Assembly (NCBI RefSeq): GCF_900128995.1
Contig: NZ_FQUE01000001.1
Span: 744,001 to 808,000, forward strand
Origin: Loktanella atrilutea
GTDB taxonomy: Bacteria; Pseudomonadota; Alphaproteobacteria; Rhodobacterales; Rhodobacteraceae
Reading direction: 5' to 3'
DNA length: 64,000 nt
Made by a program: the position numbers and the translations under genes. Below, in pieces: positions 47,813 through 55,615 of this stretch (positions are counted from its first letter, which is position 1; every line of letters begins with the position of its first letter). The notes beneath the pieces were generated by a model. That model worked only from the letters and a program-made list of their open reading frames with translations, searched no databases and was not told the DNA's origin.

Positions 47813-48817
47813 ATGACCCTTCGCACCCTTTTGCTTGCGACCGCCGCCAGTGCCTGTGCCCTGCCCGCCGTGGCAGACGTGAACATCTATACCACCCGCC
47901 AGCCCGAGCTGATCCAGCCGGTGATGGATGCCTTTACCGATAAGACGGGCATCGCCGTGAACCTCGCCTTCGTGAACGAGGGGCTGATCGAGCGCCTGAA
48001 GGCCGAGGGCCCGCGCAGCCCCGCCGATCTGGTGATGACCGTCGACATCGCCAACATGCAGCGGGTGGTGGACAGCGGGACGATCCAGCCGATGGACGAT
48101 CAGATCCTGCAGGATGCCGTGCCCGCCAACCTGCGCGCCACGGACAACACATGGTTCGCCCTGACGACCCGCGCCCGCATCGTCTATGCCAGCAAGGACC
48201 GCGTGGCAGAGGGCGAGATCAGCACCTACGAGGATCTGGCCGATCCGAAGTGGAAGGGCCGGCTCTGCACCCGCTCCGGTCTGCACGACTACAACCTCGC
48301 CCTGCTGAGTGCCTATATCGCCCACCACGGCGAGGAAGAGGCGAAGGTCTGGGCGCAGGGTCTGAAGGACAACCTTGCCAAGAAGCCCGAGGGCAACGAC
48401 CGGAGCCAGGTGAAGTCGATCTGGGCGGGTGAATGCGACATCTCGCTCGGCAATACCTACTACATGGGGCAGATGCTGGCCGATCCGGAACAGACGGAAT
48501 GGGCCAACAGCGTCAGCATCCGCTTTCCGACGTTTCAGGACGGCGGCACCCACGTCAACATCTCTGGCATTGCCATGACCAAGAGCGCGCCCAACAAGGC
48601 GGAGGCGCAGCAGCTGATGGAGTTCCTCGTCTCGCCGGAGGCGCAGGCGATCTACGCCGAGGTCAACAACGAGTATCCCGTACTGGAGGGTGCGCCGCTG
48701 TCCGATCTGGTCCAGAGCTGGGGTGAATTCACCGTCGACGACATCGACCTGACCGAAGTCGCCGGCCACCGCGCCGCCGCGCTGCGGATCATGGAAGAAG
48801 TGAACTTCGAGGGCTGA
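47813..48817 (+). CDS. periplasmic Fe(III)-binding protein (FbpA/FutA type)
   Basis: Protein of 334 residues with a signal peptide (cut after AVAD or nearby) and a class II periplasmic binding fold. The adjacent tyrosines Tyr216-Tyr217 in GNTYYMGQM are the iron ligands of FbpA-like proteins. Start ATG 47813 has GGAG 7 nt upstream. No permease or ATPase gene lies next to it in this window, so its transporter must be elsewhere. I found no convincing iron box in the 46-nt gap upstream. Confidence 0.9.
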   Translation: MTLRTLLLATAASACALPAVADVNIYTTRQPELIQPVMDAFTDKTGIAVNLAFVNEGLIERLKAEGPRSPADLVMTVDIANMQRVVDSGTIQPMDDQILQDAVPANLRATDNTWFALTTRARIVYASKDRVAEGEISTYEDLADPKWKGRLCTRSGLHDYNLALLSAYIAHHGEEEAKVWAQGLKDNLAKKPEGNDRSQVKSIWAGECDISLGNTYYMGQMLADPEQTEWANSVSIRFPTFQDGGTHVNISGIAMTKSAPNKAEAQQLMEFLVSPEAQAIYAEVNNEYPVLEGAPLSDLVQSWGEFTVDDIDLTEVAGHRAAALRIMEEVNFEG

Positions 48818-48825
48818 ACGATGCT

Positions 48826-48851
48826 GCGGGCCCGAATTTTTTCGGGCCCGC
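48826..48851. terminator. strong inverted repeat after the iron-binding protein gene
   Basis: The 11-bp perfect arms GCGGGCCCGAA and TTCGGGCCCGC with a TTTT loop. There is no T-run after the stem, yet position and strength suggest a terminator for the + strand gene, or for the small peptide gene arriving from the other side. Confidence 0.55.
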
Positions 48852-48873
48852 GACTCTCAGTTTGGGCATCTTC

Positions 48874-49029
48874 CTAGTGGCAATGAACTTTGCCAACGGA
48901 CGTCTGCATGTGACAGCATTTGCCCGGAGGCGAACTTTTGCGGCATCCGCCACCATGTGCCGCCGCAGGGAGGACCATCGAAAGTGTAAACAGACCTGCA
49001 ATTGTGCCCGTCAGAATAAATTTCTTCAT
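48874..49029 (-). CDS. small secreted Cys/His-rich peptide (51 aa)
   Basis: Frame of 51 residues beginning MKKFILTGTIAGLFTLSMV, a clear signal peptide with a probable cut after AAA. The mature chain of about 27 residues is HGGGCRKSSPPGKCC followed by HMQTSVGKVHCH. It holds four Cys and five His, and its ending resembles the HCH ends of small metal-binding or YHYH-type modules. GGA lies 7 nt before the ATG. The surrounding DNA is clearly more A/T-rich than the rest of the window. It lies downstream of uup on the same strand but has its own likely promoter with two inverted repeats. The function is unknown; metal binding or a disulfide fold is plausible. Confidence 0.68.
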   Translation of the reverse strand: MKKFILTGTIAGLFTLSMVLPAAAHGGGCRKSSPPGKCCHMQTSVGKVHCH

Positions 49030-49052
49030 TTCGCATCCAATTAATCAATTGT

Positions 49053-49068
49053 TTACCGTTATCGGTAA
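49053..49068. promoter_or_regulatory. inverted repeat TTACCG-4-CGGTAA upstream of the small peptide
   Basis: Perfect 6-bp arms centred about 30 nt before the peptide gene start codon, in A/T-rich DNA with a TTGATTAATTGG segment. It is a possible operator near the transcription start. Confidence 0.45.
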
Positions 49069-49074
49069 TGCGCG

Positions 49075-49094
49075 CAGTGTTGACGCAAACACTG
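49075..49094. promoter_or_regulatory. inverted repeat CAGTGTT-6-AACACTG upstream of the small peptide
   Basis: Perfect 7-bp arms with a 6-nt spacer, 46 nt from the peptide start codon. Together with the repeat at 49053 it looks like a regulated promoter. The remaining part to 49164 holds no gene. Confidence 0.5.
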
Positions 49095-49164
49095 ACAGAA
49101 TCAAAGTTTAATTCCAAATTGCGGGTCGCTTCGGCGCGGCTGGGTCGCGCCCGGGCGTGGCACG

Positions 49165-50976
49165 TCAGCCCGCGGCCTTTTCCTCGAGCATCAGCCATTC
49201 GGCCTCTGCCTCTTCCAGCTTGCCGTGGCGGTCGGTCAGGGCGTCCGTGGCCTTTTCGAACTTCACGGGGTTCTGGGTGAAGAGGTCGGGGTCGGCCATC
49301 AGGGTTTCCAGCTTGGCGATCTCGGCCTCCAGCCGCGCGATGACGCCGGGCAGTTCCTCCAGTCGGTGCTTTTCCGTGAAGGACAGGCCGGTCTTGCGGG
49401 CCACGGCCTGCGGCTGCTTGCCGGACTTCGACAACTGCTTGCCGACGGAGGATGCCGCCTTGGCCCGGTCGCCGCGCTGCGCCTGATAGTCGGTCCAGCC
49501 GCCGGCATAGACCGTGGCCTGCCCGTCGCCCTCCATCGCCACGGTGGTCGTCGCGGTGCGGTCGAGGAAGTCGCGGTCGTGGCTGACCAGCAGCACCGTG
49601 CCGTCGTAGTCGCCCAGCAGGTCCTGCAGCAGGTCCAGCGTCTCGATGTCCAGATCGTTTGTCGGTTCGTCCAGCACCAGCAGGTTGCTGGGCTTCGCCA
49701 TCAGCCGCGCCAGCAGCAGGCGCGCCTTCTCGCCGCCCGACAGGGCGCGGACGGGGGCGCGGGCCTGCGCCTCGTCGAAGAGGAATTCCTTGAGGTAGCC
49801 CACGACATGCTTGGGCGTGCCGCGCACCATGATCTGGTCGGCCTTGCCGGAAACGCCCATCTCGGGGTCGTTCACGAGGTTGTCCCAAAGCGTCATCTCG
49901 GGGTCGAGCTGCGCGCGGGTCTGGTCGAAGAGCGCGATCTCGAGGTTGGTGCCGAGCTTGACGCTGCCCTGATCCGGTTCGACCTGTCCCAGCAACATCT
50001 TGACGAGCGTGGTCTTTCCGACGCCATTGGGCCCGACGAAGGCGATCCGGTCGCCGCGCTGGACGGTCAGGTCGAGACCCTGCACGATCTGCTTGCCGTC
50101 GAATTCCTTGAACAGGCCAAAGGCTTCCATCACCTTCTTGCCGGATGTGCTGCCGCCTTCGAAGGCCATGGCGGCGGTGCCCTGCCGCTGGATCTGGCCC
50201 GCCCGCTCGGCGCGCAGGTCCTGCAGCGCGCGCACGCGGCCCTGGTTGCGCTTGCGCCGGGCGCTGATGCCCTCGACCGCCCACCGCGCCTCGGCCTTGA
50301 TCTTGCGGTTCAGCTTGTGGCGTTGCTGGTCCTCTTCCTCCCAGATCCGGTCGCGCCAGGCCTCGAAGCCGTCGAAGCCTTCCTCGGCGCGGCGCACCTC
50401 GCCCCGGTCGATCCAGAGCGTCGCGCGCGTGAGGTTTCGCAGGAAGGCCCGGTCGTGGGAGATCAGCACGAAGCCCGCCTTGGTGGACTTCAGCTCCGCC
50501 TCCAGCCAAGCGATCGCCTCGATGTCGAGGTGATTGGTCGGCTCGTCCAGCAGCATCAGCTCGGGTGCTTCGGCCATCAGCTTGGCCAGCGCCGCGCGCC
50601 GCTTCTCGCCGCCCGAGGCGGTGGCGACCAGCCCGGCCGGATTGAACTTCAGCCCTTCGGCGACCATGTCGACGCGGTAGGCCTCGTCCGGGTCGAGGCC
50701 GGAGGCCGCGTAGGCGCCCAGTGTCTCGAACCCCTCCATCGTCGGGTCCTGTTCCATGTAGCCGACGGTCACGCCGGGGGCAGCAGTGCGGGCGCCGGAG
50801 TCGGCCTCGACCAGACCGGCCATGACCTTCATCAGGGTCGACTTGCCGGACCCGTTGCGGCCCACGAGGGCCACCCGGTCACCGGGCTGGACGACCAATG
50901 AAAGGTTGTCGAAAATGGGATCTCCGCCAAAGGTCAGCGAGATCTCGGAAAGCTGAAGAAGGGGTGCGCGTGCCAT
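49165..50976 (-). CDS. uup: ABC-F family ATPase Uup
   Basis: Protein of 603 residues with two ABC domains: Walker A GRNGSGKST and GPNGVGKTT; signatures ASGGEKRR and LSGGEKAR; Walker B MLLDEPTNHLD and LVLDEPTNDLD. The C-terminal coiled-coil (about 530-600; LSFTEKHRLEELPGVIARLE) is the Uup DNA- or ribosome-binding tail. Uup lowers transposon excision and acts on ribosomes in E. coli. It is a separate paralog from the YheS-like gene at 28547. Confidence 0.94.
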   Translation of the reverse strand: MARAPLLQLSEISLTFGGDPIFDNLSLVVQPGDRVALVGRNGSGKSTLMKVMAGLVEADSGARTAAPGVTVGYMEQDPTMEGFETLGAYAASGLDPDEAYRVDMVAEGLKFNPAGLVATASGGEKRRAALAKLMAEAPELMLLDEPTNHLDIEAIAWLEAELKSTKAGFVLISHDRAFLRNLTRATLWIDRGEVRRAEEGFDGFEAWRDRIWEEEDQQRHKLNRKIKAEARWAVEGISARRKRNQGRVRALQDLRAERAGQIQRQGTAAMAFEGGSTSGKKVMEAFGLFKEFDGKQIVQGLDLTVQRGDRIAFVGPNGVGKTTLVKMLLGQVEPDQGSVKLGTNLEIALFDQTRAQLDPEMTLWDNLVNDPEMGVSGKADQIMVRGTPKHVVGYLKEFLFDEAQARAPVRALSGGEKARLLLARLMAKPSNLLVLDEPTNDLDIETLDLLQDLLGDYDGTVLLVSHDRDFLDRTATTTVAMEGDGQATVYAGGWTDYQAQRGDRAKAASSVGKQLSKSGKQPQAVARKTGLSFTEKHRLEELPGVIARLEAEIAKLETLMADPDLFTQNPVKFEKATDALTDRHGKLEEAEAEWLMLEEKAAG

Positions 50977-51062
50977 GGCGGTCAGCTACGCAGGCGCATC
51001 CCAAAGCGCAAGGCCCCGCCCCGTGCCTGCGACGAAAATATCGCCGTGACGGATCAAGACCG

Positions 51063-51096
51063 CCTCGCTTTTTTCCAAATACTCTCGCCAAAGGCT
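51063..51096 (+). repeat. dispersed intergenic repeat, copy 5
   Basis: CCTCGCTTTTTTCCAAATAC then TCTCGCCAAAGGC, in the 139-nt gap between trmJ and uup. It matches the copies at 18616, 30408 and 40523. Confidence 0.6.
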
Positions 51097-51115
51097 TGGC
51101 CCGGCACGGGCCAAA

Positions 51116-51853
51116 TCAATCCCTGTCCCGCCAGCGCACCATCTGCCGCATCATCCCGTGCAGCATCCGCACGTCGTGACTGGTCAGCGGCATCCGTGAC
51201 CAGAGGTTGCGCAAATTCAGCTTCATGCTTTCGGCCTTGTGGTCGGGAAAGAAGAAGCCCGCCTGCCCCAGCGTGTCTTCGTAATGTTCGGCCAGCTTCT
51301 GCACCTCGATGGTCTCGGCCAGGTCGGGCTGGGCGAAGGCATCGCGCAGGGTGCTTCCATGCTGGCGCTGCCATTCGTAGGCGGTCAGCAACACGCATTG
51401 CCCGAGGTTCAGCGAGGCGAACTGAGGATTCACCGGGACCGAAATGATCGCATTGGCCTGTGCGACGTCGTCATTCTCCAGCCCCGCGCGTTCGGGGCCG
51501 AACATGACGGCCACCTTTTCCCCCCGCGCGATGCGGGCGGCGGCGTCCTGCATCGCCTCTTCCGGCGTCAGCACCGGCTTGGTCAGCTCGCGGGGCCGCG
51601 CGGTGGTGGCATAGGTGTAGTGGCAGTCGGACAGCGCATCGGCCGTCGTGTCGTAGATCATCGCCTCGTCCAGCAGGCGGCCCGCGCCGGAGGCCATGGC
51701 GACCGCCCGGCTGTTGGGCCAGCCGTCGCGCGGCGCCGTGATCCGCATCCGGTCGAGGCCGAAGTTCCACATGGCGCGCGCGGCGGCGCCGATGTTCTCG
51801 CCCATCTGGGGGCGGATCAGGACGAAGGCGGGTTGCGGCGTGGTCGATGGCAT
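51116..51853 (-). CDS. trmJ: tRNA (Cm32/Um32) methyltransferase TrmJ
   Basis: Protein of 245 residues of the SPOUT family. The knot and SAM site show FVLIRPQMGENIGAAARAM, MFGPERAGLENDD and VPVNPQFASLNLGQ. It methylates the ribose of nucleotide 32 in several tRNAs. A C-terminal helix region of about 80 residues is usual. It is divergent from the TfoX-like gene. Confidence 0.92.
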   Translation of the reverse strand: MPSTTPQPAFVLIRPQMGENIGAAARAMWNFGLDRMRITAPRDGWPNSRAVAMASGAGRLLDEAMIYDTTADALSDCHYTYATTARPRELTKPVLTPEEAMQDAAARIARGEKVAVMFGPERAGLENDDVAQANAIISVPVNPQFASLNLGQCVLLTAYEWQRQHGSTLRDAFAQPDLAETIEVQKLAEHYEDTLGQAGFFFPDHKAESMKLNLRNLWSRMPLTSHDVRMLHGMMRQMVRWRDRD

Positions 51854-51925
51854 GGCGGGCTTTCCGGTCTGGACCGGGGTCTGATAGGCTGGAGGGCATC
51901 AAAGGACAAGATCGGGGCGCGGATC

Positions 51926-52255
51926 ATGGCTTACGACGAAGGGCTGGCGCATCTGTGGCGCGAGGATCTGGCGGAGGTGGAGGGGATCGCCGAGCTGCAC
52001 ATGTTCGGCGGGCTGTGCTTCATGGCACGCGGCCACATGCTTTGCGGTGTGATCCGCGACGGCGGCATGGCGCGGGTCGGCAAGGATCACATGGCGGCGG
52101 CCTGCGCGATGGAGGGTGTGACGCCGCTGGCCTTCACCGGGCGCCCGATGGGCGGGCTGGTGGCGCTGGATGCAGAGCTGATGGCGGACGACGCCCGGCG
52201 CGGGGCGGTGCTGGCCCTTGCGCTGGATTTCGTGGCGGGTCTGCCGCCGAAGTAG
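51926..52255 (+). CDS. TfoX/Sxy N-terminal domain protein
   Basis: Protein of 109 residues consisting only of a TfoX-N-like domain (AYDEGLAHLWREDL, MFGGLCFMARGHMLCGV, GRPMGGLVAL). The competence regulator Sxy carries a second domain that is missing here. Such stand-alone domains are widespread and their role is unclear. Confidence 0.85.
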   Translation: MAYDEGLAHLWREDLAEVEGIAELHMFGGLCFMARGHMLCGVIRDGGMARVGKDHMAAACAMEGVTPLAFTGRPMGGLVALDAELMADDARRGAVLALALDFVAGLPPK

Positions 52256-52309
52256 CCAAGCCCGGCAAAGCCCGCTAGAACGCAGAAAATTTCAAACCGG
52301 ATGCCCGCC

Positions 52310-52933
52310 ATGACCGATGCTGCCGACCTGCCGCAACTCTACCTGATCACGCCGACGGAACTGGACCTCGACACCTTTTCGGCGCGTCTGGCTGCCGTGC
52401 TGGACGCGGCCCAGATCGCCTGCGTGCGCCTGTCGCTGGCGACCCGGGACGAGGACCGGATCGGACGCGCCGCCGATGCGGTGCGTGCGGTGACGGCGGA
52501 GCGCGACGTGGCGCTGGTGATCGAGCGGCACGTGCAGATGGTCGCGCGGCACGGCCTTGACGGAGTTCACCTGCTGGACGGGGCGCGGTCAGTCCGGGCC
52601 ACCCGCAAGGAGCTGGGCGAGGATGCGATCGTCGGCGCCTTCTGCGGCCAGTCGCGCCACGACGGCATGACCGCGGGCGAGCTGAACGCAGACTACGTCA
52701 GCTTTGGCCCGGTGGGCGAGACGGCGCTGGACGACGGCAGCCGGGCCACGCTGGAGCTCTTCGACTGGTGGTCCCAGATGATCGAGGTGCCGGTCGTGGC
52801 GGAAGGCGCGCTCGACGTTGATCTGATCCGCGGCGTGAGCCCGCATGTCGACTTCTTCGGCATCGGGGACGAGATCTGGCGCACAGACGACCCGGCCGCG
52901 ACCCTGCGCGAGATGATCGCCGCAATGTCCTGA
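52310..52933 (+). CDS. thiamine phosphate synthase-like TIM-barrel protein
   Basis: Protein of 207 residues with ThiE-like marks: LYLITP at the start, DGVHLLDG, and FGPVGET near YVSFGP. The usual ThiE pyrophosphate-binding GG pair after the last strands is replaced by VAEGALDVD, and no other thi gene is nearby. It may be a ThiE paralog with another role, such as the TenI group. ATG 52301 is an alternative start, adding three residues. Confidence 0.75.
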   Translation: MTDAADLPQLYLITPTELDLDTFSARLAAVLDAAQIACVRLSLATRDEDRIGRAADAVRAVTAERDVALVIERHVQMVARHGLDGVHLLDGARSVRATRKELGEDAIVGAFCGQSRHDGMTAGELNADYVSFGPVGETALDDGSRATLELFDWWSQMIEVPVVAEGALDVDLIRGVSPHVDFFGIGDEIWRTDDPAATLREMIAAMS

Positions 52934-52945
52934 CGGGACAGTCGG

Positions 52946-53740
52946 TTACAGCGCGATCCTCACCTGACGTTCCAGTAGTGCCGCTAGGGGCTTGCGTCCG
53001 GTGTCGGCGGTCAGGTGGCGGACCGCGTGATAGGTGACCGTCACATGACCCTGACGCGGCAGCGCCAGCGTCGCCAGCAGGTGCGGACCGAAGGCCATGT
53101 CGCCCCACCAGCCATAGGTTCGCGGGTCGGCGCCGCGCGGGGCGGCGTATGACAGCGTCACCGGCTGCACGGCCAGTTCCAGCTCGATCAGCGGCGCAAA
53201 GAGCGTCGGCTTGAACGGCAGTACACGTAGCCCGTCGCTCGATGTGCCTTCGGGAAAGAAGACCAGCGTCTGGCCGCGCCGCAACCTGTCGCGCAGGGTG
53301 GCGATGTCGCGGGTGGCGTTGCGGCGGTCGCGGGTGATGAAGACCGTGCCGGTGGCCCGCGCCAGCCAGCCGATGCCGGGCCAGTGGGCGACCTCTGCCT
53401 TCGACACGAAGACGACGCAGCCGCCGGCGTTCAGCACGAAGATGTCGAGCCAGCTGACATGGTTCGCCACCAGCGCCCCCGGCCCGGTCATCGGCGTCCC
53501 CTGCACCCGGCGCGGCAGGCCCATCAGGCGCAGGGCGCCACGACAGACGGTTCGCGTGAGGTATGGCGTCCAGGGGCGGTCCTGTCCGTGCAGGGCCCGT
53601 TCCGGCAGGCGCAGGATCAGCAGCAAAGCCAGACCGCCGAAGACCAGCAGCGCCATCGGGATCGCCCGGCGCAGGATTCGCAGGGCGGTGCGCGGCCCGA
53701 TGACCGGGACCGCCGGGGCGGGATCGCCGGCCCAGGTCAT
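52946..53740 (-). CDS. olsA: lyso-ornithine lipid O-acyltransferase (PlsC family)
   Basis: Protein of 264 residues with an N-terminal membrane helix (about 28-45), the H-x4-D motif NHVSWLD (His94, Asp99), and the FPEGTSSDG motif. In PlsC proteins these bind the acyl donor and acceptor. The upstream olsB-like gene makes lyso-ornithine lipid, so this is most likely OlsA; it may also act as a general 1-acylglycerol-phosphate acyltransferase. Its ATG overlaps the olsB stop. Confidence 0.88.
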   Translation of the reverse strand: MTWAGDPAPAVPVIGPRTALRILRRAIPMALLVFGGLALLLILRLPERALHGQDRPWTPYLTRTVCRGALRLMGLPRRVQGTPMTGPGALVANHVSWLDIFVLNAGGCVVFVSKAEVAHWPGIGWLARATGTVFITRDRRNATRDIATLRDRLRRGQTLVFFPEGTSSDGLRVLPFKPTLFAPLIELELAVQPVTLSYAAPRGADPRTYGWWGDMAFGPHLLATLALPRQGHVTVTYHAVRHLTADTGRKPLAALLERQVRIAL

Positions 53741-54516
53741 CCGGCGCGTCCCGGCGCGAAGCGCGCCCGCTGTTCGCCGGTCATCGCGGCGGTGTCGAGG
53801 ATCATGCAGACATCCGTCGTGTTGAAGCCGGCGTCGATGCAGGCCCCGTCGCCCACGACGCCCCCCAGGCGCAGGTAGGCCTTGATGAGAGGTGGCACCG
53901 CACGCAGGGCGGCCTTGCGGTCGGGGGCGCCGCCGGTCGGCAGCGGCACGGCGCCGGGGCCCCGGGGCCGCGCGCGCAATTCCACAGGCGCCAGATGATG
54001 CTGGCGCAGATAGGCCAGAGGTGCGGCCAGCGCCCCGGCATCCGTGCCATGAAACGAGGCGAGACCGAAGAGCAGCACGCCCGACGTGTTCGCCGCGTGG
54101 CGCGCTAGACCGGCGAAGAGGTGCATCATCGCCGGCCCGCCGCGGTAGTCCGGCAGCAGGCAGGACCGCCCCAGTTCCAGCAGCGGGCGGCCACTGGTCA
54201 GCAGGGGCGCCAGGTCGAACTCCGCCGCCGCAGAAAAGCCGCCGGCGTCGCGCGCCTGTGCCGCCGTCATCACCCGGTAGACCCCGACGACTTGGTCGCG
54301 GGGCCGCGACAGATCCTCGAGCATCAGATGGTCGCTATGGGCGTCGAAGGCGTCGGCCTCGGTCGCGGTGCAGTGATCGACGTGCGGGCCCGCGGCGCCC
54401 AGTTCGTCGACGAAGACCCGGTAGCGCAGGTGCTGGGCCGCGTGCAGGTCGGCGGGGCTGCTGGCCAGGCGCGTGCGAAACTGCGGAAGCGCTTGGGTCA
54501 TGGCGACATGGGTCAT
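53737..54516 (-). CDS. olsB: ornithine N-acyltransferase (GNAT-like)
   Basis: Protein of 259 residues. The block RYRVFVDELGA and the later LELGRSCLLPDYRGGPAM fit the OlsB/hemolysin-like acyltransferase family, which joins a 3-hydroxy fatty acid to ornithine. Start ATG 54516 (MTHVAMTQAL) fits the family; an upstream start would add residues without likeness. Together with olsA it makes ornithine lipids, which replace phospholipids when phosphate is low. I see no certain Pho box. Confidence 0.9.
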   Translation of the reverse strand: MTHVAMTQALPQFRTRLASSPADLHAAQHLRYRVFVDELGAAGPHVDHCTATEADAFDAHSDHLMLEDLSRPRDQVVGVYRVMTAAQARDAGGFSAAAEFDLAPLLTSGRPLLELGRSCLLPDYRGGPAMMHLFAGLARHAANTSGVLLFGLASFHGTDAGALAAPLAYLRQHHLAPVELRARPRGPGAVPLPTGGAPDRKAALRAVPPLIKAYLRLGGVVGDGACIDAGFNTTDVCMILDTAAMTGEQRARFAPGRAG

Positions 54517-54633
54517 TTCGGGTCCGGACGTCTCTTCGGAATAAAGGCAGGTCGTTAAGATTTTGGCAACCAAATGGCGTCACGCTCGCCGGATCGGATT
54601 GACAGGTGCGGCAGGGTTGCTACCGTCGGTTGA

Positions 54634-54819
54634 TCACGGCTTGAACACGGGGACCAGCATGACTCGCGATCCGTCGATGACGACCTTCCCCTGCTCTCGG
54701 AAGTTGACCGTGATACGCCCGTCGATGTTGGATTGCACTTGCCCCGTGCCCCAGTCGGGGGCGGCCGGGTTCTGCACCAGCATTCCGGGTTCCAGCATGG
54801 CGTTCAGATCGTCTGGCAT
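54634..54819 (-). CDS. DUF3553 domain-containing protein
   Basis: Protein of 61 residues, a single DUF3553 domain: LEPGMLVQNPAAPDWGTGQVQS then RITVNFREQGK and GSRVMLVPV. The beta-barrel-like fold also occurs at the end of UvrD-like helicases, where it may bind nucleic acid or protein. It is divergent from chpT with only 33 nt between start codons. Confidence 0.85.
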   Translation of the reverse strand: MPDDLNAMLEPGMLVQNPAAPDWGTGQVQSNIDGRITVNFREQGKVVIDGSRVMLVPVFKP

Positions 54820-54852
54820 CGGGTCCGTCCTTTGTCTGCCGGGGTGTGCGGA

Positions 54853-55455
54853 ATGACCAACGATCTGGCCACGCTCGTCGGGTCCCGCATCTGCCATGAC
54901 CTTATCAGCCCGATCGGCGCGATCGGCAACGGGGTCGAACTGATGTCGCTGACGGGCGGCGGCGACAGCAGCGCGGAAATGGCGCTGATCGCGGATTCGG
55001 TCGAAAATGCCTCTGCCCGGATCCGGTTCTTTCGCGTGGCCTTTGGCGCGGCGACGCCCGGCCAGACCTTTCCCCGGCGCGACGTCGTCAAGATCCTCGC
55101 CGATACCGCCCGCGGCGGGCGCATCAGCTATGACTGGCAGGTGGACGGCGATGCCGACCGGACCGACGTGCGCAGCGCCTTTCTGCTGTTCCAGTGCTTC
55201 GAAACGGCGATGACCCACGGCGGCAACATCACCGTCCGCCGCGACGGCACGACATGGACCCTGACCGCCCGGGCCGAGCGTTTCCGGATCGATCCCGACC
55301 TTTGGGCAGGTCTGACGCAGCCGGGGCGCCATGTGGTCGAAACGGCGTCGCAGGTGCAGTTCGCGCTGTTGCCGCAGGTCATGGCGGACTGCGGCAGCAG
55401 GCTGGCGATCACCCAGGACGAAACCGAGATGACGGCGACCTTCGGCCCGGCATAA
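54853..55455 (+). CDS. chpT: histidine phosphotransferase ChpT
   Basis: Protein of 200 residues. His15 in SRICHDLISPIGAIGNGVEL is the phosphate-accepting site, followed by a degenerate ATPase-like domain. ChpT carries phosphate from the kinase CckA to CtrA and CpdR, controlling motility and cell-cycle genes, gene transfer agents and quorum outputs in Rhodobacteraceae. It stands alone; the 160 nt after it hold no gene I can support. Confidence 0.92.
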   Translation: MTNDLATLVGSRICHDLISPIGAIGNGVELMSLTGGGDSSAEMALIADSVENASARIRFFRVAFGAATPGQTFPRRDVVKILADTARGGRISYDWQVDGDADRTDVRSAFLLFQCFETAMTHGGNITVRRDGTTWTLTARAERFRIDPDLWAGLTQPGRHVVETASQVQFALLPQVMADCGSRLAITQDETEMTATFGPA

Positions 55456-55615
55456 GGGGGCGGGTGTCGGGGGCTGCGGTCACGCAATGACGGCGTGTCG
55501 CTTCGTTTTTATAGGTCACGACAAATCGTTGCGGGCCGATTTTCGTCCTAACACTTTTGCCGCGGCGATACTTTTGTCAGGCCCGGATTGGGGCGTCGAT
55601 GCGGCCCCACAGGCG

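Noticed and set aside
28547-50976. The two ABC-F genes as a recent duplication or resistance gene
   Set aside because: They belong to different subfamilies (YheS-like and Uup-like) that most proteobacteria carry; nothing suggests antibiotic resistance.
55456-55615. Small gene or RNA between chpT and proA
   Set aside because: The stretch is somewhat A/T-rich but has no convincing frame, hairpin with T-run, or promoter.
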